From assembly GCA_036377595.1 (NCBI GenBank), contig DASUYB010000105.1, positions 1 through 64,000 of the forward strand: 64,000 nucleotides of DNA, in the 5' to 3' direction. Below are positions 25,151 through 34,962 of this stretch, in pieces. The notes beneath the pieces are model-generated. The model was not told where the DNA came from. It ran no database searches and saw only the letters and a program-made list of their open reading frames with translations. Each line of letters begins with the position of its first letter. The first letter of the stretch is position 1. The DNA comes from Longimicrobium sp. GTDB lineage: Bacteria; Gemmatimonadota; Gemmatimonadetes; Longimicrobiales; Longimicrobiaceae. The position numbers and the translations under genes were made by a program.

Positions 25151-26539
25151 TCAGTCGATCGTGGCGAGTTGGGGGAGGGGGGCGAGGCGCACCGATGCGT
25201 CGGCGTCGCGGAAGGTGGCCAGCACTTCCATCAGCCGCGCGATGTCGGCCTCGTTGCTGGCGATGCCGAGCGACGCGCGCACCGCGCCCACCGCCTGGTC
25301 GCCCATGCAGTCGGAGAACTGCTGCAGCGTGAACGTCTCCGCCGTCAGCGTGCTGATGCAGCGGAATGCCTCTTCATCGTGGTAGTCGAACGCGAACTCG
25401 GCCGCGCCGGGGTTGCAGAAGAAGCCCGTGCGGATGGAGATGCCGGCCTCGTTCGCGCGCTGCTCCACGATGCGGAAGTCCACCAGCTCGCCCGCGGGAT
25501 CCAGCAGGTTGAAGGCGACCGTGCCGCCGCGCATCTCCAGCCCCTGCGGCCCGTAGATGCGCACCAGCGGCGCGCCGTTCGAGTGCCGCAGCCCCTTCAG
25601 CCGCTCGAGCAGCAGCCCCGTCAGCCGCATCACGTGCGCGTTGATGCGCTCGATCCCGATCTCCCGCATGAAGTCCAGCCCCGCCGCCGCGGCCGCGATC
25701 CCCTGGTAGTTGGGGGTGCCGTCCTCGAACGCGCGCCCGGTGACGTGCGAGAGGAAGACGGGGTTCTGCGCGGAGACGAAGCGCACCGTCCCCCCCGCGA
25801 ACCAGGGCCGGTGCAGCTCGCCGAGCTCGTTGCGCCGCGCCAGCAGCACCCCCACGCCGGTGGGGAAGCCGAACATCTTGTAGAACGACAGGCAGACGAA
25901 GTCCGGCGTCCACCGCCCCAGGTCGAGCGGGCTGGTGGGAACGAACGCCGCCGCGTCGAGCAGCACGTGGTAGCCGTGCGCCCGGGCGACCTCGATCCAC
26001 TCCAGCGGGTGCTTCACGCCGGAGAAGTTGGACTGCGCGGGGAAGGCGAACAGGTTCGGCTTGCTGCAGTCCTGGCAGGTCAGGTGCGACTCCAGGTCGG
26101 CCACGCGCAGGTCGTGGCCCAGCGGCACGTAGCGCACCTCGGCGCCGCGCGCGGCCGCGTACTCGCGGATGCCGTTGACGGAGTTGTGGTTGTCGGCCGT
26201 CAGCAGGAACTCGACGCCGGGCTCCCAGGGATACGCCTCGGCCACCAGCTTCAGCGCGCCGCTGGCGTTCAGCGTGAAGACCACCTCGTAGCTGTCGGGG
26301 TCGGCGTTGAAGAACTCCAGCACCTTCAGCCGCGCCTCTTCAACCTTCCGCGTGGCCGCCTGCGAGGTGGGGTTGCGCGAGTGCGGGTTCCCCAGGATGG
26401 CGCCGCACAGGTAGTCCGCGTGGGTGCGCACCTGGCTCTCGGCGTACAGGCCGGCGCCGGTGTAGTCCAGGTACACGTGCCCCTGCTCGTCCAGCCGGCT
26501 GAACTCGCGGCGGCGCAGCCCGGCGAAGAAGTCGGTCAT
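25151..26539 (-). CDS. Class V aminotransferase-fold PLP enzyme (cysteine desulfurase / Moco sulfurase-like)
   Basis: A 462-residue PLP enzyme of the aminotransferase class V fold. LDYTGAGLY opens the domain, TADNHNSVNGIREYA is the substrate-side loop, AFPAQSNFSG follows, and SFYKMFGFPTGVG carries the Schiff-base Lys. FEDGTPNYQGI and TGFFCNPGAAE come later; the Cys in that loop is a candidate sulfur carrier. This pattern is closest to molybdenum-cofactor sulfurase-like proteins rather than IscS. A paralogue is encoded at 44925-46337. The neighbours do not reveal the substrate. Confidence 0.85.
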   Translation of the reverse strand: MTDFFAGLRRREFSRLDEQGHVYLDYTGAGLYAESQVRTHADYLCGAILGNPHSRNPTSQAATRKVEEARLKVLEFFNADPDSYEVVFTLNASGALKLVAEAYPWEPGVEFLLTADNHNSVNGIREYAAARGAEVRYVPLGHDLRVADLESHLTCQDCSKPNLFAFPAQSNFSGVKHPLEWIEVARAHGYHVLLDAAAFVPTSPLDLGRWTPDFVCLSFYKMFGFPTGVGVLLARRNELGELHRPWFAGGTVRFVSAQNPVFLSHVTGRAFEDGTPNYQGIAAAAAGLDFMREIGIERINAHVMRLTGLLLERLKGLRHSNGAPLVRIYGPQGLEMRGGTVAFNLLDPAGELVDFRIVEQRANEAGISIRTGFFCNPGAAEFAFDYHDEEAFRCISTLTAETFTLQQFSDCMGDQAVGAVRASLGIASNEADIARLMEVLATFRDADASVRLAPLPQLATID

Positions 26540-26633
26540 CCCCGGATCGGTCGGAGGAAACGTAAGGCGCAGTCCCGCAAGCGCTTCGCAAAAGTAGCGG
26601 GATGGGCCGGAGTATGGAAGGCGAGGGGCGCCG

Positions 26634-27455
26634 TCACTCCGGCAGGATCGCCTGCATCCCCTCCCACCGCCCGCCCGGCTCCAGCCGCACCGGCTCGCCG
26701 GCGCACGCGGCCTCCACGCAGACGAAGCGGTGGAACTGGTCCGCCCCCAGGTCGTCCATCACCCCAGCCTTCTCATCCCACGGGTTCCACACCACCACGT
26801 CCCGGAAGCCGCGCTTGCGGACGAGGGTACTCTCCCATGAGCGGCCGTCGATCACCCGGAGCTCGTTGGGTGCGTCGAGATAGATGCGGTCCGTCTCGCT
26901 GGCGAAGCGAAGGTCGCGCTCCATCTGCACCTGCTCGCCGCCGGTTACCTTGTCGCGATAGCGGAGCCCCTTCAACTCGGTGATCCACGCCGAGCGGATG
27001 TCGCTCACGCGCAGGTAGGTGTGCAGCGCGCAGGTGAACTCGAACGCGTGGTCGCCGGTGTTGTGGACGGCGAGGGAGACGGAGAGCTCGGGCCCGGTCT
27101 CCACCCGCAACTCGAGGCGGAAGGCATGGTCCCACACCGCGCGCGTGGCGGGCGAGTCGGTGAGCGCGAGGATCGCGCGCCCGGTGCCGGTCTCCATCAC
27201 CTCCCACTCCGCCGTCCGCGCGAACCCGTGCTTCGGCAACGGCCCCTGCTCCGCGAACTGCGGGAAGATCACGGGGATGCCGCCGCGGATGGCCGATCCG
27301 GGCTCGAAACGCGAGCGCGGGCTCAGGTACAGCACGTCCTCCGCGGCTGCGGTGATCCACTGCACCACGTGCGCCCCATGCCGGCGGATCTCCACGCGCC
27401 CGCCCGCGCGCGAGGCAAGGGCGATCTTCTCGGGGTCTTCCGTCTGATGATCCAT
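26634..27455 (-). CDS. D-hexose-6-phosphate mutarotase (aldose 1-epimerase-like, YeaD type)
   Basis: Interconverts anomers of hexose 6-phosphates in the cytoplasm. The 273-residue protein starts at an ATG with GGGGAG at good spacing; the open frame upstream is spurious. GGIPVIFPQF, PKHGFART (catalytic His), FTCALHTYLRVSDI (second His) and DVVVWNPWDEKA match the family in order. It is probably a housekeeping gene, transcribed alone or with the class V enzyme downstream. Confidence 0.93.
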   Translation of the reverse strand: MDHQTEDPEKIALASRAGGRVEIRRHGAHVVQWITAAAEDVLYLSPRSRFEPGSAIRGGIPVIFPQFAEQGPLPKHGFARTAEWEVMETGTGRAILALTDSPATRAVWDHAFRLELRVETGPELSVSLAVHNTGDHAFEFTCALHTYLRVSDIRSAWITELKGLRYRDKVTGGEQVQMERDLRFASETDRIYLDAPNELRVIDGRSWESTLVRKRGFRDVVVWNPWDEKAGVMDDLGADQFHRFVCVEAACAGEPVRLEPGGRWEGMQAILPE

Positions 27456-27525
27456 TCGATCTCCCCTGCTATTCCTTGCATTTCTCGCCCATCGAAGAAC
27501 AAGCAGAACCGCACACTCTGCGTGT

Positions 27526-27572
27526 AAATCAACCACTGCGTGGCTGAAATTCAGCCACATGATGGTTGATTT
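27526..27572. repeat. Nested inverted repeat, terminator-like
   Basis: Outer arms AAATCAACCA / TGGTTGATTT and inner arms GTGGCTGA / TCAGCCAC are all perfect. The structure lies three bases after the M20 peptidase stop codon (minus strand) and just upstream of the mutarotase gene. Confidence 0.6.
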
Positions 27573-27575
27573 TCG

Positions 27576-28886
27576 TCACCGCGTCAGGCGGTAGATCAGC
27601 AGCGCGGCTCGCTTGATCTGCTGCGGAAGCGTCTCGAGGTTCACCGTCTCGCGCTCGGTGTGCGAGCCGGTGCCGTGCGCGCCCAGTCCCCCGATGCCGC
27701 TGACGTACGGGGCGACGAACGAGATGTCGCCCGCGCCGCGGCGGCCGGGGTCGTTGGGCGCGGCCTCGCGCAGGCCCAGCGAGCGGTTGACCCCGTTCAG
27801 CACCCCCAGGATCTCCAGGTTCCCCGGCGTGGGCGGCATGGACGGGTAGCCGTCGCTGAAGCTGATCTCCGACGCGGCGCCTGCCAGGGGCGTCGCCAGC
27901 ACCTGCCGCATCCGGTCGCGCGTGCGCTGCAGCTGCTCGTCCGTCAGCGTGCGGATGTCGCCCGTCACCACCGCCGTGGCGGCGATCACGTTCGACTTGC
28001 CGAACGCGGTGCCGCGGCTCTCCGCGCCGTCGAACTGCACCTCGGTGCCGCCCAGGATCAGCCCCGGGCTGTAGGTGAGCCCCGGCTCGCGCAGGGTGGA
28101 CTGGAACGCGTCCAGCACGCGCGCCGCCTCGTAGATCGCCCCGCTCCCCACGCCCTCGGCGAAGATGCCGGACGAGTGCGACGGCCGCGCCCGCACCCGC
28201 AGCGTCCACCCGCTGGAGCTGCGGCGCGAGGTCACCACCGTCTCCGAGCCGTCCTCGTCGCGCGAGGCGCCCTCGAACTCCAGCGCCGCGTCGCTCGCCC
28301 GCCCCGCCTCGATCAGCGCCGCGCGCGCCACGGACAGCGGCCGCCCCGGCGCCTCCTCATCTCCCGTGAAGGCCACGACGATGCGCCGGTCGCGCAGCGC
28401 ACCCGCGGCCTGCAGCGCGCGCAGGGCGTAGATCACGATCACGTCGCCGCCCTTCATGTCGTTCGCGCCGGGGCCGTTCGCCGTGGCGCCGCTGCGCACG
28501 AAGCGCTGGAACGGGTTGTCGGGCTCGAACACCGTGTCCAGGTGGCCGATCAGCAGCACGCGCTTGCCGCGGCTCCCGCGCAGCTCGCCGAACAGGTGCC
28601 CGGCGCGGCGCAGCGAGTCGGGCATCTCCACCCAGCGCGTCTGGAAGCCGAGCGAGTCGAGCTGGGCGCGGAAGACGTCGCCCACCTGGCGGACGCCGCG
28701 CAGGTTGTGCGTGCCGCTGTTGATGTTGACCGTGCGCTCCAGCAGCGCGACGGCCTCGTCCACGTGCGCGTCGACGTACGCGGTGATGCGGCGCTCGGCA
28801 GCCGTCAGCTGCTGCGCGTGAGCGGGAGTCGGCGCGAGGCCGAGGGCGGCGGCGACGAGGGAGATGAAGAGGCGCGTGCGGAGCAT
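27576..28886 (-). CDS. Secreted M20 family metallopeptidase
   Basis: Zinc peptidase or amidohydrolase of the M20/glutamate carboxypeptidase type, 436 residues, exported by a signal peptide (MLRTRLFISLVAAALG...AHAQ). GHLDTVFE gives the first metal His115 and the Asp117 behind it, GANDMKGG the bridging Asp143, and TGDEE the catalytic Glu177 and metal Glu178. The dimerisation domain (about 210-330) is present, and a final metal His lies in HGTGSHTERE. The natural substrate is unknown. Confidence 0.92.
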   Translation of the reverse strand: MLRTRLFISLVAAALGLAPTPAHAQQLTAAERRITAYVDAHVDEAVALLERTVNINSGTHNLRGVRQVGDVFRAQLDSLGFQTRWVEMPDSLRRAGHLFGELRGSRGKRVLLIGHLDTVFEPDNPFQRFVRSGATANGPGANDMKGGDVIVIYALRALQAAGALRDRRIVVAFTGDEEAPGRPLSVARAALIEAGRASDAALEFEGASRDEDGSETVVTSRRSSSGWTLRVRARPSHSSGIFAEGVGSGAIYEAARVLDAFQSTLREPGLTYSPGLILGGTEVQFDGAESRGTAFGKSNVIAATAVVTGDIRTLTDEQLQRTRDRMRQVLATPLAGAASEISFSDGYPSMPPTPGNLEILGVLNGVNRSLGLREAAPNDPGRRGAGDISFVAPYVSGIGGLGAHGTGSHTERETVNLETLPQQIKRAALLIYRLTR

Positions 28887-29000
28887 GGGCGTGCGCGGGC
28901 GGCGGTGGCGCCGCGGCTCCCGAGGATGGAAAGCCGCGGGCGATGGAGATCGGGGTGACGGCGGCGAATCTCGCTCGCGGCCGCGCGCGCCGCAAACCCG

Positions 29001-30659
29001 CTACGGCGTCGGCGAGGTGGGGATGACGATGGTGTCGCGCGGCGCGTTCGGATTCGGGATCGGCACCACCACCGGCGGCGGAGGCGGTGGAGGCGGCGGT
29101 GGGGGAGGTGGCGGCGGCAGCGGCACGGGCTCCGGTGCCGGCGGCGGCGGAGCCGGTGCGGGCGCCGGAGGCGGAGACGGCCGCGGCGTGGGTTGCGTCG
29201 GCGGCGCAGCGGGCGGCGCGCTCGGCGGCGTCACCGGCGCGGGCGGCGGCGCCGGAGCAGGCGCGGGCGCGGGAGACGGCGCCACCGGCGGCGCGGGCTC
29301 CGGCGCGATCCCCGGCGTGCGGATGATCGGCGGCAGCGTCTCGGGGGTGACGGAATCGATGCCCGACGGCGGCGGCACGGGAGCCGGCGCCGGCGCGGTG
29401 ACGACAGGCGCGGGCGCGGGGGAGACGTCCGTCCCCCCGCCGTCCTCCTCCGGCGCGGGCTCGGCGGCCGCCGAGTCGCGGCCCGGGATGCGGTCGGCCG
29501 ACCTGTCCCGGCCGCCCATCGCCCACACGGCCGCGGCGGCCCCTCCGGCCAGCAGAAGCAGGAGAAGGAGCAGCATCGGCGCGCGGCTCCGTCTCCGCGC
29601 GGAAACGGGCGCGATGCGCGGCGCGGCCGCCGCGGGCGCCGCCACGACGGGCCCGGCGGCGGGGACGGTCTCCACCACGCGCGGCCGCTCGGACATCGGC
29701 GGGGGCGGCGGCGCGACGACGGTGTGGTCCTCCTCGGGATGCGGCGCGCCGGCGAGACCCGCCGTGGCGAAGATCGTCTGGTCCCCCTCCGCCGCGGCGC
29801 CGGTCAGCGCGTCGGCGAAGGCGTTCGCGTCGGGGTAGCGCGCGGCGGGATCCTCCGCCATCGCCCGCATGATCACCCGCTCCACGGCGCGCGGCACGTC
29901 GCGGTTCAGCTCGTGGACGGGGCGCACCGGGTCGCGGCCGCGCAGCCGCTGGCCGTCGGGCCCGCTGAACGGCTTCTCCCCCGTCAACAGCTGGTAGCCC
30001 ACCACGCCCAGGCTGAACACGTCGGCCGCGGGTGTCAGCTCCCCGTCGCCGCGCATCTGCTCGGGGGCTGCGTAGGCGGCGGTCAGCGGGTTCTCGGCGC
30101 CCATGGTGCGCGTGAGCTCGCCGTCCTCCGCCGCGATGCGGGCGATGCCGAAGTCGAGCACGCAGACGCGAAAGGGCTCGTCGTCGTGCGGCTCGGCCAG
30201 GAAGATGTTCCCCGGCTTCACGTCGCGGTGGATGATCCCCGCCGCGTGGCCCACGCCCACCCCCTGCGCCGCCTCGCGCAGGATGCCGATGGCCACGTCC
30301 ACCGGCGGCCGGCCCTCGCGCTTGAAGCGCTCGGCCAGGTTCTCGCCGACCAGCAGCTCCATCACCAGGAAGTCCAGCCCCAGCTCCGGGTCGGTGCCGA
30401 AGTCGTGGACGGTGACCACGTTGGGGTGGTGCGGCAGGCCGGCGGCGGCGCGCGCCTCGCGCTCGAAGCGCTGGCGCAGCCGCTCGCGCGAGGGCGCGTC
30501 GGGGGTCGCAAGGGTGATGACCTTGACGGCCACGGGCCGGCCCAGGCGCAGGTCCTCGGCGCGGTATACGGCCGCGAACCCGCCCAGCCCGATCACTTCG
30601 TCGATTCGGTACCGCTTCACCAGCGTCTTGCCGGCGAGCAGGTTCTCCAGTCCAGGCAT
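29001..30659 (-). CDS. Membrane Ser/Thr protein kinase with long Pro-rich extracytoplasmic tail
   Basis: Hanks-type kinase of 552 residues from the second start (30659). The glycine loop [10 protein letters not shown], Lys46, [11 protein letters not shown] (169-171) and the APE at 198-200 show an intact catalytic domain. One membrane helix at about 361-380 is mostly Leu. The remaining 170 residues outside the membrane are a low-complexity Pro/Ala tract ending in a run of about fifteen prolines and [10 protein letters not shown]. No PASTA or other sensor domain is visible. An upstream TTG at 30716 would add 19 residues. It is divergent from nadE. Confidence 0.9.
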   Translation of the reverse strand: MPGLENLLAGKTLVKRYRIDEVIGLGGFAAVYRAEDLRLGRPVAVKVITLATPDAPSRERLRQRFEREARAAAGLPHHPNVVTVHDFGTDPELGLDFLVMELLVGENLAERFKREGRPPVDVAIGILREAAQGVGVGHAAGIIHRDVKPGNIFLAEPHDDEPFRVCVLDFGIARIAAEDGELTRTMGAENPLTAAYAAPEQMRGDGELTPAADVFSLGVVGYQLLTGEKPFSGPDGQRLRGRDPVRPVHELNRDVPRAVERVIMRAMAEDPAARYPDANAFADALTGAAAEGDQTIFATAGLAGAPHPEEDHTVVAPPPPPMSERPRVVETVPAAGPVVAAPAAAAPRIAPVSARRRSRAPMLLLLLLLLAGGAAAAVWAMGGRDRSADRIPGRDSAAAEPAPEEDGGGTDVSPAPAPVVTAPAPAPVPPPSGIDSVTPETLPPIIRTPGIAPEPAPPVAPSPAPAPAPAPPPAPVTPPSAPPAAPPTQPTPRPSPPPAPAPAPPPPAPEPVPLPPPPPPPPPPPPPPPVVVPIPNPNAPRDTIVIPTSPTP

Positions 30660-30920
30660 CCCGCCGTCGTTCCCCGATCCATGCGTGAAGGAGCTCAGGG
30701 GGGAGTCGTGTGGCAAGATGCGAACCGGTCTTCGTCCGCCCTGTCATCACTCTGGAACGGTGAGACAAACCGTCCGTCCGCGGATGGACCGGCCGTCGTC
30801 CCTCCGTCTGGTCCGGAGACGGCGCGAACCACGGTGTATCAGCACGCACCGTGCGATTGCGCCCGCACGGGCTCCGGTCCACTTTGCAGGCGCACCCGAA
30901 CCCGGACGGACACGCCGCCC

Positions 30921-32987
30921 ATGGATCGCCCCTTCCACAACCCCTACTCGCACGGCTTCGTCCGCGCGGCCGTGTGCATCCCGTTCGTGCGCGTGGCCGA
31001 TCCCGCGTACAACGCCGAGCGCACGCTGGGGCTGGCCCGCCGCGCCTCGGAGCTGCACGCCGCGGTGGCGCTCTTCCCCGAGCTGGGGATCAGCGCCTAC
31101 ACCAACGAGGACCTGTTCCACCAGAGCGCGCTCCTCGACGGCGTGGTGCAGGCGCTCGCGCGCATCGTCCGCGAGAGCATCGCCCTCACCCCCGTCCTGC
31201 TGGTCGGTGCGCCGCTGCTGTTCGAGGGGAAGCTGTTCAACTGCGCGGTCGTGATCCACCGCGGGCGGGTGCTGGGGATCGTGCCCAAGAGCTTTCTCCC
31301 CAACTACCGCGAGTTCTACGAGAAGCGCCAGTTCACCTCCGGGCGGATGGCGGTGGCCACGGCGGTGCAGCTCCTGGGGCAGATGGTGCCGTTCGGGACC
31401 GATCTCGTCTTCGATGCGGTCAACGTGGACGGGTTCCGGCTGGCGGTGGAGATCTGCGAGGACGTGTGGGTGCCCATCCCCCCCAGCACCTGGCTGGCGC
31501 TGGCGGGGGCGACGGTGATCGCAAACCTGAGCGCCAGCAACATCACCGTCGGCAAGGCCGAGTACCGCCGCGAGCTGTGCGCCGCGCAGTCCGGCAAGTG
31601 CGTGTGCGCCTACCTCTACTCCGCCGCCGGCCCGGGCGAGTCGACCACCGACCTCGCGTGGGACGGGCACTCGATGATCTTCGAGAACGGCGAGCTGGTC
31701 TCCGAGAGCCGCCGCTTCAGCGACGAGGAGCAGGTGATCGCGGGCGACGTGGACCTGGAGCGGCTGGCGCAGGACCGGATGCGCATGAGCTCGTTCAACG
31801 ACTCGGTGGGCGCCTACCGCGAGCGCGTCCGCCAGGTGCGCACCGTCCCCTTCGAGTTCGCCGTCCCCACGGGCGCCATCGCGCTGGAGCGCAAGGTCCC
31901 GCGCTTCCCCTACGTTCCCGACGACCCGGCGCTGCTCGACCAGCGCTGCTTCGAGGCGTACAACATCCAGGTGCACGGCCTGATGAAGCGCCTGACCGCC
32001 ACGGGGATCGAGAAGATCGTGATCGGCGTCTCCGGGGGACTGGATTCGACGCAGGCGCTGATCGTGGCCGCGCGGACGATGGACCGGCTGGGGCTGCCGC
32101 GGACCAACATCCTGGGCTACACCATGCCGGGATTCGCGACGAGCAGCGGCACGAAGTCCAACGCCTGGGCGCTGATGCGGGCGCTGGGAGTGACGGCGGA
32201 GGAGATCGACATCCGCCCGTCCGCCACGCAGATGCTGAAGGACATCGGCCACCCGTACGCGTCGGGCCAGGCGACGTACGACGTGACCTTCGAGAACGTG
32301 CAGGCGGGCGAGCGCACCTCGCACCTCTTCCGCCTGGCCAACCGGCACAACGCGATCGTGCTGGGGACGGGGGACCTGAGCGAGCTGGCGCTGGGGTGGG
32401 CCACGTACGGCGTGGGCGACCAGATGTCGCACTACAACGTGAACGCCTCGGTGCCGAAGACGCTGATCCAGTACCTGATCCGCTGGGTGATCGGGAGCAA
32501 ACAGTTCGACGACGAGACCGGGCGCGTGCTGCAGGCCATCGTCGACACCGAGATCAGCCCCGAGCTCGTCCCCCACGCCGAGGGCGCGGACGACACCTCG
32601 GCGCCCGCGCAGAAGACGGAAGAGGTGGTGGGGCCGTATGAGCTGCAGGACTTCAACACCTACTACATCACCCGCTTCGGCTTCCGCCCCAGCAAGGTGG
32701 CGTTCCTCGCCCTGCACGCATGGGGGGATGTGGAGCGCGGCGCCTGGCCCGCGCTGGTGCCGGCGGAGAAGCGCCGCGCGTACGACCTCGCGGCGATCCG
32801 GAAGTGGCTGGAGGTGTTCGCCTGGCGCTTCTTCAAGATCAGCCAGTTCAAGCGCTCGGCGCTGCCCAACGGGCCCAAGGTCGGCTCCGGCGGCTCGCTC
32901 TCCCCCCGCGGCGACTGGCGCGCGCCGAGCGACTCCGAGGCCGCGGTATGGCTGGACGAGCTGCGGCGGAACGTGCCGGAGGATTGA
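30921..32987 (+). CDS. nadE: Glutamine-dependent NAD+ synthetase
   Basis: Final step of NAD synthesis: amidates nicotinic acid adenine dinucleotide, with ammonia taken from glutamine. The 688-residue chain has an N-terminal nitrilase-like glutaminase with the Glu54-Lys-Cys triad ([25 protein letters not shown]). The C-terminal synthetase has the ATP loop GVSGGLDST and downstream [12 protein letters not shown]. The length matches the long two-domain form. The ATG at 30921 begins the conserved domain; the upstream open frame is antisense to the kinase gene. Confidence 0.96.
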   Translation: MDRPFHNPYSHGFVRAAVCIPFVRVADPAYNAERTLGLARRASELHAAVALFPELGISAYTNEDLFHQSALLDGVVQALARIVRESIALTPVLLVGAPLLFEGKLFNCAVVIHRGRVLGIVPKSFLPNYREFYEKRQFTSGRMAVATAVQLLGQMVPFGTDLVFDAVNVDGFRLAVEICEDVWVPIPPSTWLALAGATVIANLSASNITVGKAEYRRELCAAQSGKCVCAYLYSAAGPGESTTDLAWDGHSMIFENGELVSESRRFSDEEQVIAGDVDLERLAQDRMRMSSFNDSVGAYRERVRQVRTVPFEFAVPTGAIALERKVPRFPYVPDDPALLDQRCFEAYNIQVHGLMKRLTATGIEKIVIGVSGGLDSTQALIVAARTMDRLGLPRTNILGYTMPGFATSSGTKSNAWALMRALGVTAEEIDIRPSATQMLKDIGHPYASGQATYDVTFENVQAGERTSHLFRLANRHNAIVLGTGDLSELALGWATYGVGDQMSHYNVNASVPKTLIQYLIRWVIGSKQFDDETGRVLQAIVDTEISPELVPHAEGADDTSAPAQKTEEVVGPYELQDFNTYYITRFGFRPSKVAFLALHAWGDVERGAWPALVPAEKRRAYDLAAIRKWLEVFAWRFFKISQFKRSALPNGPKVGSGGSLSPRGDWRAPSDSEAAVWLDELRRNVPED

Positions 32988-32990
32988 AAG

Positions 32991-33067
32991 AAGTCCTAAG
33001 TCCTGAGTCCCAAGTCCTAAGTTGGCACTTACTCCACTTAGGACTTGGGACTCAGGACTTAGGACTT
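32991..33067. repeat. Perfect 32-base inverted repeat made of AAGTCCTAAG words
   Basis: Arms 32991-33022 and 33036-33067 are perfectly complementary around a 13-base loop. Each arm is itself built from repeats of AAGTCCTAAG/AAGTCCTGAG/CAAGTCCTAAG. It begins three bases after the nadE stop codon and could act as its terminator. Confidence 0.85.
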
Positions 33068-33125
33068 TCTTAATGGCTCCCCGCCTCCTTGCGCGCGCCG
33101 GACCCCCGGCGTACGCTCCCGCCCC

Positions 33126-34070
33126 ATGATCCACCTGGACGACGTCGCGAAGGAATACGGAAGCTGGCCGACGCCGCCGCGGAACCGCGTCCGCGCGCTG
33201 GACGGCGTGACGCTGCACGTGCCGCCCGGCACCGTGATGGGCATCGTGGGCCCCAACGGCGCGGGAAAGAGCACGCTGATCAAGCTCCTGCTCGGCTATC
33301 TCCGCCCCACGCACGGCACGGTGCGCATCGGGGGGATGGAGCCGCGCGCGTGGGCGCAGACCCGCGGCGTGGCCTACGTCCCCGAGCTCCCCACCATCCC
33401 CGGCGCGTGGACGGTGGGCTACGCGATGCGCTTCTTCGCCTCGCTCGGCGAGCTGGACGACCCCAGTCCCCGGATCGCCGCGGCGCTGGAGCGGGTGGCG
33501 ATGGCGGGGGTGGCGGAGCGGAAGATCCGCACGCTGTCGAAGGGGATGCTGCAGCGCGTCGCCATCGCCCAGGCGCTGATGGGCCCGCGCGAGGTGATGA
33601 TCCTCGACGAGCCGACCAGCGGGCTGGATCCCGAGTGGATCGCCGAGCTGCGGGCGATCGTGGCCGAGTGGAAGGCCGCCGCGCCGAACCGCGTGGCGCT
33701 GATCGCCTCGCACGACCTGGACGAGCTGGAGCGCACCGCCGACCGCGTGGCCGTGCTCAACGAGGGGAAGGTGTCGGAGGTGATCGACCTGCGCGCCGCC
33801 GAGACCGTCTTCCCCGCCTACCGCATCGTCGTCGAGTCCACCCCGCACGCGGCGCAGGCGGTGCTCGCCTGCTTTCCCGACGCGGTGGCGGAGAAGGGGT
33901 CGCCGCTCACCTTCCGCGTGCACCCGGCGGACGTGGACGACCTGGACCGGCGCGTGGCCGCGCTGCTGGCGCGCGGCGTGGCGCTGCGCGCGCTGGCGCC
34001 CGAGCGCGAGACGCTGGAGGAGCGCTTCCACGGCATCCGCAAGCGCGGGAAGGGGAAGGGGCGCGCGTGA
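33126..34070 (+). CDS. ABC transporter ATP-binding protein
   Basis: ATPase subunit of an exporter, 314 residues. Walker A is GPNGAGKST, the Q-loop region follows, the signature is LSKGMLQRVA, Walker B is MILDEPTSGLD, and the switch His is in IASHDLDEL. A C-terminal extension (about 225-314) is typical of ABC-2-type drug or lipid exporters. The last four bases overlap the permease start, so the two are translated together. Confidence 0.95.
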   Translation: MIHLDDVAKEYGSWPTPPRNRVRALDGVTLHVPPGTVMGIVGPNGAGKSTLIKLLLGYLRPTHGTVRIGGMEPRAWAQTRGVAYVPELPTIPGAWTVGYAMRFFASLGELDDPSPRIAAALERVAMAGVAERKIRTLSKGMLQRVAIAQALMGPREVMILDEPTSGLDPEWIAELRAIVAEWKAAAPNRVALIASHDLDELERTADRVAVLNEGKVSEVIDLRAAETVFPAYRIVVESTPHAAQAVLACFPDAVAEKGSPLTFRVHPADVDDLDRRVAALLARGVALRALAPERETLEERFHGIRKRGKGKGRA

Positions 34071-34798
34071 TCACGCTCTATCTCTGGCAGCTGCGCTGGC
34101 GGCTCCTGCTCGTCGCGCTGGTCATGCTGGTGCTGTACGCGTACGAGCCCGGCTTTCACCTCCACGACGCGGCCGGCGCGGAGCTGGACCCGCTCGTCAC
34201 CGACCCGCGCGGGGTGGGGTTCACGCTGGCGAACCTCTCCGCCGCGTCGATGCTGGTGCTGCTGGCCGGCTTCGTCTCCACCGACCGGCGGCGCGGCTAT
34301 TACCGCATCTACTTCTCCCACGTCACCCGCCCGCTCGGCTTCTACCTGCTGCGCTGGACGGTGGCGTACGCGCTGTCGCTCCTGGCCGCGCTGGCGTTCC
34401 TCGTCGTCGGCCAGCTGGCGGCGTGGGGCGAGCTGCGCGCGGGCCTGGGCGTGATGGTGCAGCCGGCCGTGTTCGCGCTGGTGTACGGGGGGATGGTGGC
34501 GTTCTTCTCCGTCGTCCTGCCGAAAGGCGACTCGTTCGCCGCGCTGGCGGCGTACGCCGTCACCTCGCTGTGGGAATACACGATCTCGGTGTTCGCGGAG
34601 ATGGAGAGGCAGCCGATCTCGCCCGCCCTGCGCGACGCCATCTCCCTGGTGCTCCCGCCGCACGTGGCGCTGCGCCACTTCTTCGACGTCACGCTGGCGG
34701 GGGGCAGCGCTTGGGGCGACGTGGCGTTCGCGGGGGGATACGGCCTGTTCTGGCTGATCCTCGCCGGCCTCCTCCTCTGGTTGCGCGAGTGGCCGTGA
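34067..34798 (+). CDS. ABC-2 type transporter permease
   Basis: A 243-residue membrane protein of about six helices. Its GTG start overlaps the ATPase stop (GTGA). VSTDRRRGYYRIYFSHVTRP, on the cytoplasmic side after helix two, is typical of the region that contacts the ATPase. It has no known substrate specificity motif. A dispersed palindrome follows the stop codon. Confidence 0.8.
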   Translation: MITLYLWQLRWRLLLVALVMLVLYAYEPGFHLHDAAGAELDPLVTDPRGVGFTLANLSAASMLVLLAGFVSTDRRRGYYRIYFSHVTRPLGFYLLRWTVAYALSLLAALAFLVVGQLAAWGELRAGLGVMVQPAVFALVYGGMVAFFSVVLPKGDSFAALAAYAVTSLWEYTISVFAEMERQPISPALRDAISLVLPPHVALRHFFDVTLAGGSAWGDVAFAGGYGLFWLILAGLLLWLREWP

Positions 34799-34817
34799 TC
34801 CGTTGAAAGACCTGGTT

Positions 34818-34876
34818 TCACGCAGAGTTAGCAGGGTGAGCAGTTGAACCGCAGTTCTCTGCTGACTCTGCGTGAG
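34818..34876. repeat. Palindromic repeat, CGCAGAGT-CAGCAG family, copy 2
   Basis: TCACGCAGAGTTAGCAGGGTGAGCAG is mirrored by CTGCTGACTCTGCGTGA, with a shortened right arm. It follows the permease stop codon, as copy 1 follows the AI-2E permease. Confidence 0.75.
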
Positions 34877-34904
34877 CCTTCTTTTCTAGGAGATGGAGGA
34901 ACGA

Positions 34905-34945
34905 CGAAGCGGCGGCACGGGGAAAGATCCCGCGCCGCCGCTTCG
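34905..34945 (-). terminator. Hairpin after the seven-helix protein gene
   Basis: Perfect arms CGAAGCGGCGGC / GCCGCCGCTTCG, 18 bases after the minus-strand stop codon. There is no T-run on the minus strand, so the terminator role is tentative. Confidence 0.4.
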
Positions 34946-34962
34946 TTTCCGATCATCCGCGG

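Noticed and set aside
29193-30920. Plus-strand open frame running into nadE from opposite the kinase gene
   Set aside because: It is antisense to the Pro-rich and kinase coding sequence. NAD synthetase homology begins only at 30921.
32991-33067. Repeat considered as a CRISPR array
   Set aside because: The repeated words are contiguous, form one inverted repeat and have no spacers. No cas genes are present anywhere in the window.
31000-34031. Long minus-strand open frame opposite nadE and the ABC genes
   Set aside because: Low-complexity product without recognisable domains. The plus-strand genes carry all catalytic motifs.
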